Of a stretch of 64,000 nucleotides of DNA, positions 23,454 to 35,165 are shown piece after piece (the stretch's first letter is position 1; the number at the start of each line of letters is the position of its first letter). The notes under the pieces were generated by a model. That model saw only the letters and a list, made by a program, of their open reading frames with translations. It did not search any database and was not told the origin of the DNA. The DNA comes from Drosophila miranda (lineage: Eukaryota; Arthropoda; Insecta; Diptera; Drosophilidae): contig NC_046675.1 of the NCBI RefSeq assembly GCF_003369915.1, forward strand, positions 9,114,001 through 9,178,000, in the 5' to 3' direction. Both the position numbers and the translations under genes were made by a program.

Positions 23454-26400
23454 TTAACAAGTTTTCTTTATTATTATTTTTACATTACAGCTGATCTAAC
23501 GAAAACTTTAAAATATACCGTAATATACCGAAAGCTTGATGAGATATACCGATATCTTTTTCGATTTCAACGTCAAAACATACCGAAAACGGTCACCCTG
23601 CAGCACTTCTTTTTAGAGCTTTCCGATTCAACCGTTACTTTTATGTATATGTTCTGGTTCATGTATATGTTTAAATTATTGACTTTGTATTTATAAACAT
23701 ATTTACTCAATTCATATAATGTTCACATTCATTTTGCCACCCACGCACATACATTATTTCGCATGAGCTTCACGATCTACCTGATATGCTGTGGCTGGCG
23801 CTGATGGTGAAGCTGGCGACGGTCTGATGGGCTGCCTGGCATTCTGTTCTCAGCCGTTGAGCTTAACGGTTGTTGTGTTCTCTTGCTCGGTACATATAAC
23901 GGTCGTGGTCCACGTCGTGGTCGCTGGTACAAATTGCAAGCTCAGCACGCCGGCGCACAAGTGCTGGGGAAGTGTGATTTGTTAAGATTTAATTCAATTA
24001 TCAATCAACAACGTGCGCCTGAAAAAGTTTGGCCCACTACACTACGGCCATATACATAAATATTTATTCGAATATATGCACGTACATATATAAATTTTCT
24101 CTTGCCAGTGTAATTGTGTTTGTGGTTTTTATGTGTGGGTGACCACACTCAAATGCGATTTACTGCACTTTTGCGTGGGTGTCGTCGTTGTCTCCAACAT
24201 AACAGTAAAGGTGTGAAAGAGTAAACAAGCGAAACCAGTGAAGGGATAAACGGTAAATTAAATTATTCTCACGTTGCTTACTTGCTCTTGCTCTTCGAAT
24301 TGCTCTTCGACGCAGTGCGTTTGAATGTGTGTGTGTAGGTAAATGTTCTGTTTGTGTGGCCGTGTGTGGGAAAGTAATTGACTAATCAACACTTCATTTA
24401 ATTTAATTTTTATTTCTGCACACTTTCAACTTTGTTTATTTTTTTTGCCGTTTTCAAGTTTTTGTTTGCTGGTGGATTTGCGCTTCACTTGGCGGCATCT
24501 GGAAACGATTAAAAGATATTTACAGTTTCCCAGACTACAGAGTACGCTAGATCGCATCTCTCTCGCTCTCTCTTCTATTATAATTATGCTCTCACGCAGG
24601 ATCCATAAATTAAAAGCAAAAAACTTTCCTTGGCGGTCGGCATGTCTTTTTATGATCGCAAATATTCATTGAAAAAATAATAATATAATATTTTGCATAT
24701 ACAAATTTGTAGAAATCATATTGGTACACTCGAAATACAATTAGACTAGTAGTGCAAATTATCGAGGCGCCCAACCCGAGATCAGTTCTTCATTTGTGTC
24801 CGGCACACACACCCATGCATACCGCCCCCCACCCACACGAACGTCCGAAATCGCTCAGCGCCCAATAAATTCTGTCTTTATTGGTATTGGTGTCCGTTTG
24901 ATGCTGCTGCTGCTGCTACTGGGAGAGGAGAGGAACAGCGATGAGCGATTAAATTTGTTTTAATGTCTTAATCGTGGGTGTGAGAGAGAGAGACGGAAGC
25001 AATATTTACATGTTCGTTTAGCCGGTGAAACAGACCACACTGTCCACCCTCCCCCCTTTTTCTGTCTCTCTGAAAAATCACATTCTCTCTTTCTGCCAGA
25101 CGCAAAGGCGCTACGGCATCCATGTCCTTGTATTAATTAATTGACTACAAATATATGTATGGCCATATGGCTGCATCATCATCGCCTCGCCATCGGCTTG
25201 TACGCAGTTTATCAATGAAATATAGCCATAAATTGGATCCCCAGCGGGAGTCAGTCCACACCCGTTCATCTCCCATCCCATCCCCCCATGGGCGTCATAT
25301 CGTTTGCAGCCTTATTTCCATGAAGGTCAGCCATCGTGTCAGCATCGGGTCAGGGGGATTGACTTCTGTAGTAGTTGTCGGCGTTTAATTGCTGTAATTT
25401 GCAAAAAAAAAACAAAAAACAGGAACAGCAGGAGAATGAGGGGGAGGCAGAGGAGCAAAAGTGGCTGATCAAATTAATGTCATAACTCAATTAGTCGGGG
25501 CGGACATATTTGCATGAATGCTCTTCTCTGCTCCGCTCTGCTCGTTCGTATAAGCTGATTTATGGCGCTGTTGTTGCGCTCCTCAATTTATTCTCAAACT
25601 TAAACTTTTGCCAATTGATAATGACGTCGGGAGTTCGGACATTCTGTTCTGTTCTGTTCTGGTCTGTTGTTGAGCCCCCGTAATCTCTCGCTGAATTGCA
25701 GATGAAAGGTCACGCCCCCCACCACCTAGGGTGATTGACATTTTGTTATTGAATGTACAATATAGTAAATATTTCGACCATAAGGCACTTAATCTTTAAC
25801 AATGTTCTAATCGTTTAATGTCGTTTTCATACCTCTTAAAGTGTTCAAAATCCTCGAGATTATACAGACAGAAAGACAGGAAAGAAGGACATGGTTAGAT
25901 TCAAGCTGATCAAGGATTTAAATATCTGAATCTATTAGAATTCAAGGAGAATTTGGTAGTAGTCCAACAATAAAAAAAGATCCGGCCTTCTCTTTTGAAG
26001 CATTCGCTTGTGCGTCTCGAGTCGAGTCTCAATTCAATTTTATTCAACATGTTTGTAGGTATTTTCCTGGAACTTTCTGTCTTCTTAAAGACACATTCTG
26101 TGTATTTCTATGTAGAAATAAAATATGGCCCCCTATAGCAGTATACGAATGCATAGAAAGGTCCCTTGGTCTGCCGAAATTTCGATAAGCGTAAGTGATT
26201 CCTCGTTTCAAATATGGAATTACCAACGCAGACCACTAAACCATAGTATTATTATGTTGCTTGGACCAGTTTCGAACAAGTTGCCAGCGGAATTTCTTAG
26301 TGGGGAAATATCAGACGATTAAATGACGTTGACGGGAAAACACTGTTTGGCGAATGGTTATGCGAATCTCGTAAGTAGAATATACGAGTATCTATGTAGA

Positions 26401-26998
26401 TCTTTAGAGCGTTAGCTTTGTGGATCTAACGACAAAACAAAAAAACCCATTGCGTGACATAACTGCGGTGTGGGACTAGCAAAAGCGACAGTTGAATATA
26501 TCTTTAGCTGTCTGCCTGAGGGATTGTCTCTACGAGCATTACATGAACAATGAATGATTTGTTGCTACCCGTTGTTAATCATACAGCGAGCGGGGATGAG
26601 CTAATGGCAGCGTTACGTTCTTGGCCACTCCCCTTCGCAGGTTTCGTTAACTAAACGATTACTTACCCCACAGACAGGCAGAACTGATGGCGGTGGTGCG
26701 GGCTACCCTTTTTTCCTGTGGCTTCGCTTCCTTTAGCCAGCCACAAAACGGGAAAGGGCTGCCCAGTTTGATCGGCAGTGACACATGACACAGAGCCACC
26801 AGAGAGAAACCACTTAAATGGAGAGAATAATACTCGTACTGTCGTGATTGCAGGCAACCTGCAGCTGGATATTACATTACCTGCTGCCACCACACCACAC
26901 TACAACAGGCAGGAAGTGGAAGTGGAAGTGGTGTAGCCCAGATCCTGATTACTAATCGATAGCTTCTTCCTGTCTTGCAGAATCGTTTTGCACTCGAG
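23454..26998. other. intergenic region, Alg13 to aminopeptidase
   Basis: This is 3.5 kb without a convincing gene. Just upstream of Alg13 there are several ATATACCG motifs and CGGTCACCCTG (23589-23599), close to the fly core-promoter motif YGGTCACACTR. The far end holds an acceptor CTTGCAG at 26980, so the aminopeptidase probably has a non-coding first exon in this stretch. Confidence 0.45.
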
Positions 26999-29900
26999 AT
27001 GGTCGTCAAGGAGATGCCCCTGCACGAGAATCTCAGCATGGAGAATCGTTCTGGCAGTGCATCCGCTCCAACCACCACAACGACCAGCTTCTCGCGGCAG
27101 GGCCGACACTACAGCCTGTCCCTGACCACAGCCGTGCTATTGTCCGCCTTCTTTCTGTGCACCCTGCTGGCCGTGGGCCTTATTGTTTACAACTTTGCCA
27201 CATGCGACCAACTGACGAGCGGCGAGGACATTGTCTGCACCAGTGTCCATCTGAGGCACAAGCTGCGCCACGGCCACAGCGAGGGACCGCCCAAGTACGA
27301 TCGGGATGTGCGCCTGCCCCGCTCCATACAGCCGCTCAAGTACAACATCACACTGGTGCCGCAGCTGAGCGGCAACTTTAGCTTCGCCGGCACCGTGCAG
27401 ATCCGCATACGAGTGCTTGAGGATTGCTACAACATCACCATGCACGCAGAGGAGCTGAATATCTCGCGCAGCGATGCAGCCGTCTACCGGGTGCTGGCCA
27501 AAGGGGAGCTCGACAAGGACACTCTGCGGATACACAAACAGTACCTGGTGGGGGCCAAGCAGTTCTTTGTGATCGAGCTGTACGACAAGCTGCTGAAGGG
27601 AGCGGAATATGTGGTGCATCTGCGCTTCGATGGGATCATTCAGGACTACCTGCAGGGATTCTATCGCAGCTCCTACGAGGTGCTCAATGAGACGAGGTAG
27701 GGTCTAGGGTCCTGCAGGGAGGTTTCATCTGGTTTATATTCTGGTTCCGCTTTCAGGTGGGTCGCCTCCACACAGTTCCAGGCCACGGATGCCCGACGCG
27801 CCTTTCCCTGCTTCGATGAGCCGGCTCTGAAGGCAAACTTTACGCTGCACATTGCCCGGCCCCGTAACATGACCACTGTGTCCAATATGCCCATTGTGTC
27901 CACCAATAACCAGTAAGGATTTCAGGGATTACCATGCCAAAGAGCCCCACTAATGCTTCTTCTGTTGCATCCACAGCGAAACCATAGCCAACTATGTGTG
28001 GGATCATTTTGCCGAATCGCTGCCCATGTCCACGTATCTGGTGGCGTATGCCATATCCGACTTTACGCACATCTCCTCGGGCAACATCTCCGTGTGGGCA
28101 CGGGCCGATGCCATTAAGTCAGCGGAATATGCCTTGAGCGTGGCTCCCCAGATACTAAATTTCCTGCAGGACTTCTTCAATGTCACGTTCCCATTGCCAA
28201 AGATCGACATGATCGCTCTGCCCGAGTTCCAGGCGGGGGCCATGGAGAACTGGGGATTGATTACCTTCCGCGAGACGACAATGCTGTACGATCCGGGTGT
28301 GGCAACGGCGAACAACAAGCAGCGTGTGGCCTCGGTGGTGGGTCACGAGTTGGCCCATCAGTGGTTCGGGAATCTGGTGACGCCTAGCTGGTGGTCGGAC
28401 ATCTGGTTGAACGAGGGTTTTGCCAGCTACATGGAGTACATTACGGCGGATGCCGTGGCACCGGAGTGGAAGCAGCTGGACCAGTTTGTTGTCAATGAAC
28501 TGCAGACGGTGTTCCAGCTGGACGCACTTTCCTCATCGCACAAGATCTCCCATCAGGTGTTCAATCCGCAGGAGATATCCGAGATATTCGATCGCATATC
28601 CTATGCCAAGGGATCGGCCATAATACGAATGATGGCACACTTTCTGACCAATCCAGTGTTTCGCCGCGGACTCAGCAAGTATCTGCAGGAGATGTAAGTG
28701 CTACATTCTTTTGAAGAATTCCCCTCCTCAATTCAAACATCCATTTTGTTTGGCAGGGCCTACAACTCAGCCACGCAGGACGATCTCTGGCGTTTCCTGA
28801 CGAACGAGGCGAAATCCTCTGGTCTGCTGGATCACAGCACCAGTGTCAAGGAAATCATGGACACGTGGACGCTGCAGACGGGCTATCCGGTGGTGAAGAT
28901 CTCGCGACATCCCAACACGAATGCCATTCGGCTCGAGCAAGTGCGTTTCGTCTACACCAACACCACAAAGGAGGATGAGGGCCTGCTCTGGTGGATACCC
29001 ATCACCTTTACCACCGACACGGAATTGAATTTTGCCAACACCCGCCCCACCACTTGGATGCCCCGCACGAAGCAGTACGAGCTGGAGAATCGGAATCTTT
29101 CCACCGCCAAGTGGTTCATCTTCAACATCCAGCAGACGGGCTACTATCGCGTCAACTACGATTTGGACAACTGGCGAGCCGTCACCGAGCATCTAATGGA
29201 TCCCAAGCGCTTTGAGGAGATTGCACCGGCCAATCGGGCCCAACTAATCGACGATGTACTGAATCTGGCACGTGGCTCGTACCTGTCTTATGGCACGGCC
29301 ATGAATCTCACCCGCTACTTGGGCCACGAGACAGGCCATGTGCCGTGGAAGGCGGCAATCACGAATTTCAATTTTATAGATTCCATGTTTGTCAATTCTG
29401 GCGATTATGATCTGCTTAAGGTATGGGATGGCACATCTCTAAGAGTTTTGTTCACTTATTAGGATTTCTTACCTTAGAACTACCTGTTGAAACAACTGCG
29501 AAAGGTCTATGATGAAGTGGGATTCAAGGATTCGCAGAGGGAAAGCGAGGATATACTGTTGCTGTTGAAACGTTCGGAAATTCTTAATATGGCCTGCCAT
29601 TTGGGGCACCAGGAGTGCATCTCCGAGAGCAATAGGCATTTCCAAAACTGGGTGCAAACACCCAATCCCGATGCCAACAATCCGTAAGGAAATCCTCAAA
29701 CTTTTATCAATCGAATGTGACCATAAAGAATGGATTTCTTTCTCCACAGAATTGGTCCCAATCTGCGGGGTGTTGTCTACTGTTCAGCCATACAATATGG
29801 CACCGAATACGAATGGGACTTTGCCTTCGAGCGGTATCTGAAAACCAGCATTCCGGCAGAGAAGGAGCTGCTGCTGAGTGCCCTTGGGTGCTCCAAGGAG

Positions 29901-30357
29901 CCCTGGCTGCTCTATCGCTATCTGCGTCGTGGCATTGCCGGCCAGCACATACGCAAACAGGATGTCTTTCGGGTCTTTGCTGCTGTTTCCAATACGGTGG
30001 TGGGCCAGCAGATAGCCTTTGATTTCCTACGCAATAACTGGCATGAGATCAATACCTAGTAAGGAACCACCACCAGCGTGATGATTTGACGATTTTAATA
30101 GGGGACTTGTCCTGATTTTTCTTTCCAGCATGGGATCGCAGATATCCAACATACACACATTGCTAAAGTTTGCCACGAAGCGCATGAATTCCAAGTTCCA
30201 GTTGGCCGAATTCGAGGAGTTTGTGAAGGATGCCCACTGGGACTACGACAGGCCCATCCAGCAGATCGTCGAACAGGTGGAGACCAGCGTGGACTGGATG
30301 AACCGCAACTACAAGTCGATTGTCGAGTGGCTGAAGCTCGAGGCCCAAGAAACGTAA
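26999..30357 (+). CDS. membrane aminopeptidase, M1 family
   Basis: This is a type II membrane zinc aminopeptidase of the M1 (gluzincin) family, resembling aminopeptidase N. It removes N-terminal residues from extracellular peptides. Seven exons: 26999-27696, 27757-27912, 27977-28693, 28757-29420, 29478-29683, 29750-30058 and 30129-30357, giving 992 residues. A short cytosolic tail precedes one membrane anchor at about residues 40-68 ([20 protein letters not shown]). The exopeptidase motif GAMEN is at residues 372-376. The zinc site HELAH is at 408-412 with the third ligand Glu431 in WLNEGF, the spacing required. The ERAP1-like C-terminal domain follows, ending [10 protein letters not shown]. 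All catalytic residues are intact. It may correspond to D. melanogaster CG14516, but I cannot confirm which paralogue. Confidence 0.93.
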
Positions 30358-30842
30358 GCACGATCGGGCGGCCTTAGCTGGATCAATGCTGCAGCAGTAT
30401 TATTCTAATATTTTGCAACTGCAACTGCATTACGAGTACCATTTACCTTTAAGTTCGTGTCTTGGGCAACCAATGCATTTATATTTAGTATTTATATATA
30501 CTCGTATATCGAGTGTTTTAATGTTTGAGTTTCGCCAAAGAAGGCCTTTGGCCTTTGGCAGACAGATAAAAAAGAAAAAAACGACGGCCACCGTCCGTCC
30601 AATGCTGAAGCTGAAGCGCTTGCCTCGTATCGTATCGATGTTTTCTTGTACTTTTTAATGTATGCTCGTACTTTGTTCATTATTATTATTATTTCATTAC
30701 AATTATGAGAGCCTTGTAATTTATAATTTGTAATTCCTACCCATATATACCCGTACTTGTACTTAAATGTAAATCGAATTAAATGGAATGCAAATGGATT
30801 GTAAATTGGAATGCAAATCTCAACCAGATCAGTCGTCACTCA
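30358..30842. other. intergenic region between convergent aminopeptidase and transporter
   Basis: This is AT-rich non-coding sequence with the two 3' UTRs. No feature is seen beyond A/T runs. Confidence 0.4.
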
Positions 30843-31841
30843 TCAGTCGCGTTTCAAAGGTTCAGCCCTCCGGCTTCCTGGCAGCCTTGGGACATCGGCA
30901 AACATAAGGGTACCCACAAAGACCATCACGGAGCCCAGCCAGTGGTAGATCGTAAAGGGGTTGCGGAAGTAAACGATCGAAAATACCAGGGAAATGAACT
31001 TGCGCAGGGTTATGATCAGTGTTACGGTGAGGGAGCTGCACTCGGTGGTCAAAGCATACACAGAACTAATGCACAGGTGCTGCGTGAGAACGTTGCCCAG
31101 CAGATAGAGCAGAATCAGTGGCACCGCCACGCCCAGCAGAGGCAGTGTGTACGTCTCACCCTCGCAGGCCAGCCGCCAGTGGGTCCGTATGTTGTCGTGC
31201 ATTAAAAGGAAGGCGGGCAGTGGCAACAGGTGGGTGTAGTAGAGGGCTTCGCGGGCACATTTTCCATGCCGCCGATAGAGCAGCTCCTGGGTGATGCCCA
31301 TGTACGAAGAGACGAAAAGGGCCAGAACCAGCAGCGTCACGCCCACAAGCCACCGCCATACGTCTGCATCGGTGGCGCCGCTCTGCCCGATGCTGTGGCC
31401 AGGCAAATCCCGGCTGGAGAAGTACGTGCAAATGAAGATACCCACACTAATCATGACGACCGATATGTACTGGCGCAACCGATACCTTTTCTTGAGTATA
31501 ATTGTGCCCAAGCACATGTTGGATATGAGGGAGCCTCCACGTATGATCATGTGCAGAGTCATGGACACTTTGAACTCGAACACATAGTTATTGCACACAC
31601 TCGTCAGAAAGAACATGGCCACCAGAAGGGCATAGTCCCGCAGGCTGATGTTACGCTGAGCCTGTCCCAGCCGGGATGTAAAGATGAGCCCCTCCAAGGC
31701 TATAAATGCAAACTGCGCCGCGGTCACGAGGTTTCCAATGCCGGGATCGAGTTTTACCAACAGCTCCAGAAAGACTCCGCCACTGCAGCAGCCCACTAGA
31801 ACGCCGCCAATGGCCAATGCACACCGAGGACTTATTTGCAT
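30843..31841 (-). CDS. SLC35B4-like nucleotide-sugar transporter
   Basis: This is a nucleotide-sugar transporter of the SLC35B4 branch, which exchanges UDP-GlcNAc or UDP-xylose (and, in a fly relative, GDP-fucose) across ER or Golgi membranes. The single uninterrupted exon encodes 332 residues, near the 331 of the human protein. About ten hydrophobic helices are visible. The family-specific segments CCSGGVFLELL, NIVTAAQF-like NLVTAAQFAFIALEG, LHMIIRGGSLISNM, ILKKRYRLRQY, TTECSSLTVTLIITLRKFIS and FRNPFTIYHWLG are all conserved. Drosophila has a second member (Efr). The intronless form could mean this copy arose by retroposition, which is a guess. The substrate is not decided by sequence. Confidence 0.88.
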   Translation of the reverse strand: MQISPRCALAIGGVLVGCCSGGVFLELLVKLDPGIGNLVTAAQFAFIALEGLIFTSRLGQAQRNISLRDYALLVAMFFLTSVCNNYVFEFKVSMTLHMIIRGGSLISNMCLGTIILKKRYRLRQYISVVMISVGIFICTYFSSRDLPGHSIGQSGATDADVWRWLVGVTLLVLALFVSSYMGITQELLYRRHGKCAREALYYTHLLPLPAFLLMHDNIRTHWRLACEGETYTLPLLGVAVPLILLYLLGNVLTQHLCISSVYALTTECSSLTVTLIITLRKFISLVFSIVYFRNPFTIYHWLGSVMVFVGTLMFADVPRLPGSRRAEPLKRD

Positions 31842-32796
31842 CTTTATGCTATCAAAGCGAAACTAGAAATAAGCCAGTGAACATTAAGGTACCGGTTGGC
31901 CTTGACTGTTGTTGATCTTGGTCATTATGATGAACTTGTAAGCCAACCCAGCGTTTCGACCAAGTTCTGAACCACTAACCAAACAGTATAGAGATGTGCA
32001 TACAGTTCATACAACGAACATGTCGCAAGCGAACTTTGTGGATTAGATCCCAGATACGGCCTAAGAGACAGAACCTGAAAGTATGCATGTGTGTGTATAT
32101 GTTTATTTTCTTCTCATTCGCATCAGAAAACGTGAAATAGACAAATGATGGCAAGTATGTATACGAGTTGAAGACCCTGAAGACCCGATATATTCGGTGT
32201 ATGAACTGGCACATCTCTATACGATATGGCTAGTGTCTGAAGAAAGGCAAACAGTGGGTTATCCATAGTCCATCGACCATCTCTAGAACAGCTGATACCC
32301 GCCACTGCAGATAAGACGTAAAATAAAAGTTGTAAACAAAATAAAACAAAAGTAAATTGTAGTCCAGACACTTGGAAACAGATAACCTGCACACAACAAT
32401 GGAGTCGAAGTGCCAATGTGCTGCATGTGGAACGCGTATGGCGGTTGAACGATAATAAAAATTACTATTTCTATGTAATATACTGTCGGGAAAACTCTTT
32501 CTATGAGCAACACTTTGACCTCTTGACGAGTGGAGGCAGAGTCCAACCCAGAATCGCTTCGCCGCTTTCGCATCCAGAGTGACGATAAGAGCGAGGGCAT
32601 CAGGAGGAACAGCAATCCACAATCAAAAACGAATGAAAGTAAATTTAGTCATGGAAATGAAAATTTCGTTTAATCACATTCGAAACAGTTGCACCAATAG
32701 TCATAGGGCGTATCAGAAAAATACAAATACATATAGGTATGATATGATGTACAAGAAAAACAATAGATGAATACATTTGGGTATAGATTCGAGATG
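31842..32796. other. region between the transporter and the PAAT-like gene
   Basis: About 950 bases contain the promoter of the transporter and the 3' UTR of the PAAT-like gene. Several overlapping minus-strand ORFs (up to 130 codons) lack coding-like composition or family features. Confidence 0.4.
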
Positions 32797-33752
32797 TCAG
32801 TTCCTACTTTGCAGTAGTTCAATAATTTGGTTCAATTTATCCGTTTGCTGAACCTCAAACGCTTCCAGTCTTTTCGTCACCAGTTGCTCTAGCTGCTCGA
32901 ATTTCCTGTCAATGTGCGACTGGAGGCTGGATAAATCTGAAGCTACACTCTGGGGTGGCGTCTCGGCATGCGTGGTGCAACCCTTTATCAGGGACATAAG
33001 CTCCGGCGGCGGTTTCTCCCCGAGATCCTCCGCTTTGACTGTAGATGGCGTCTCCGCCGGCGTCGTACAGCCCTTCATGAGGGACATAAACTGCTGCAGC
33101 TTCTCTCCGCGCTTTTCTGCCTTGGATTTTCTATCGCCAGTGCCATCTTTTTGGAGCAGTTCCTGGACTTTTTGCAAGTCCACAGGTCGCTGCAGCTGTG
33201 TGGTAATGCCATTCGGATTCGGCGCTACATGCAGGATGGCTCCATAAACGCAGATTTCGTTGGCCGATGTCAGCAATTTGAGATTTATAACCGCAATGCC
33301 GGAGCGATCAATTTCCATATCATAGCGATAGGGGCGTATCGGCAGTTCGTCGTCATCTTCCTCGAGGCAAATGCCATAGATAGTTTCGTAGTACTCCTGC
33401 AATGGGCCTAAAAATAGTTCCACCTTGGGCGCGCTGCAGACGAGCGTGAGGGCGGCGATTTTGAAACGAGGAACTATTTCAAAATGCAGCTCGCAGGGCG
33501 GTGGCGGCACATCATTGTTGGAAAACAGGACAGCGAGATTCTCATTGACCACGTCATCTAGGTCGGGCCTGTGGACAAAGGAATACTTGTATGTACAATA
33601 ATTGAATATGTAAACCAGTTTTGTGGGGCGTGAAATCCTTTGTCTTACTTTACAAACACATCGTCATCGGACAGGAGTGTGGGCACCAATTTGGACAGCT
33701 CTTTTCCAGCGGTCTGGGTCCAGCTGCAACGGGCAGTTACCGGGACGGACAT
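32797..33752 (-). CDS. PAAT/C10orf88-like protein
   Basis: Two exons, 33752-33649 (donor GTAAGA) and 33568-32797 (acceptor TCCACAG), give 291 residues. The central part (about residues 55-145) reads as a beta-rich domain with IAALTLVCSAPKVELFLG and NEICVYGAILHV. It resembles the N-terminal domain of human PAAT (C10orf88), an ATPase reported to associate with mitochondrial ABC transporters. The second half is low complexity with a duplicated motif, MSLMKGCTTPAETP and MSLIKGCTTHAETP. A C-terminal heptad segment follows (HIDRKFEQLEQLVTKRLEAF). No signal peptide or membrane segment is seen. The function in flies is not known to me, and the family call is by eye. The gene diverges from Pglym78 across 330 bases. 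Confidence 0.58.
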
Positions 33753-34081
33753 GATTTAATTGAAAACTAACGAGAAAACTAATTATTCTTTCGTCAAAAT
33801 GTAACAAAAAAGAGTTTCTTTGCAATCAAAACACAGCTAGAGATGGCACAGTCGTTGATAACACACAAAACGTGGCTGCCAACTTGTTGCGCGGCGTGGG
33901 CTGCCAACCCGCGAAATCCACCCACTAAAATGCAACCGGGTGCCGCGTTTGACAAGTCCGACCTTGAGGAGGCCCCTTGTAGGTCATATTTGAGCAAATT
34001 GAAAGAAAAGCGACAGTGCTGTGTTATAAGCAGCCCCGAAAGGTATACACAATTTTTCGCAGCCTACTCCGATCAGCAAAT

Positions 34082-34966
34082 ATGGGTGGAAAGTACAAGA
34101 TTGTGATGGTCCGCCACGGCGAGTCCGAATGGAACCAGAAGAATCAGTTCTGCGGCTGGTACGATGCCAATCTGAGCGACAAGGGTAAGGTGCTTTTAGT
34201 TATCCAACATGGCGTATACTTAATTTTAATTGATTGACAGGCAAGGAGGAGGCTCAGGCCGCGGGCAAGGCCGTGAAGGACGCTGGTCTGGAGTTCGATG
34301 TGGCCCACACTTCGGTGCTGACTCGCGCTCAGGTTACCCTGGCAAGCATTCTGCAGGCCAGCGGCCACAAGGAGATCCCCATCCAGAAGACCTGGCGTCT
34401 GAATGAGCGTCACTACGGTGGACTCACTGGCCTGAACAAGGCGGAGACTGCCGCCAAGTACGGTGAGGCTCAGGTGCAGATCTGGCGCCGCAGCTTCGAC
34501 ACACCGCCACCACCAATGGAGCCCGGACACGCCTACTACGACAACATTGTCAAGGATCCCCGCTACGCTGATGGGCCCAAGCCCGAGGAGTTCCCCCAGT
34601 TTGAGTCGCTCAAACTGACCATCGAACGCACACTGCCATACTGGAACGAAGTGATCATTCCCCAGATGAAGGAGGGCAAGCGCATCCTGATCGCAGCGCA
34701 CGGCAACAGTCTGCGTGGCATCGTCAAGCATTTAGATAGTGAGTTTCGACATATACTTGAAATTGAATGAGCCAAAAACGATGCCCCTTATCTTTCCAGA
34801 TCTGTCTGAGGACGCCATCATGGCCCTGAACTTGCCCACTGGCATACCATTCGTCTATGAGCTGGACGAGAACTTCAAGCCAGTGGTGTCCATGCAGTTC
34901 CTCGGCGATGAGGAGACCGTCAAGAAGGCCATCGAGGCTGTCGCTGCCCAGGGCAAGGCCAAGTAA
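34082..34966 (+). CDS. Pglym78: phosphoglycerate mutase
   Basis: This is a cofactor-dependent phosphoglycerate mutase, which interconverts 3- and 2-phosphoglycerate in glycolysis. Exons are 34082-34184, 34241-34738 and 34800-34966, giving 255 residues, the usual dimeric PGAM length. The phosphohistidine motif is [11 protein letters not shown] (His12). The catalytic Glu region is [13 protein letters not shown], and the second catalytic His is in [11 protein letters not shown]. Codon use is strongly biased to C/G third positions, as expected for a highly expressed glycolytic gene. Drosophila has two mutase genes. The intron-containing form and the Vha100-1 neighbourhood point to Pglym78 rather than the retroposed Pglym87. 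Confidence 0.92.
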
Positions 34967-35092
34967 ACCAAAAACCACACAGATCCGGCTCTATCAGACG
35001 ATGCTCTGACAACGCTTTAGTTCATGATAACCATAATCGTTGTTGTTGTTCTCGTAGCAGTTAAAATGGTTCATCTCCCCCACTCTACAGTT

Positions 35093-35107
35093 AATAAATA
35101 ATTTATT
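35093..35107. terminator. polyadenylation signals of Pglym78 and eIF2D
   Basis: Plus-strand AATAAA lies at 35093-35098, and TTTATT at 35102-35107 gives AATAAA on the minus strand. The stop codons of the convergent genes are only 199 bases apart. Confidence 0.55.
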
Positions 35108-35165
35108 GTAACACAACCACGTAGGCTCCAACGGCGGCATACGCGTTATTTATTGTCAGACATCA

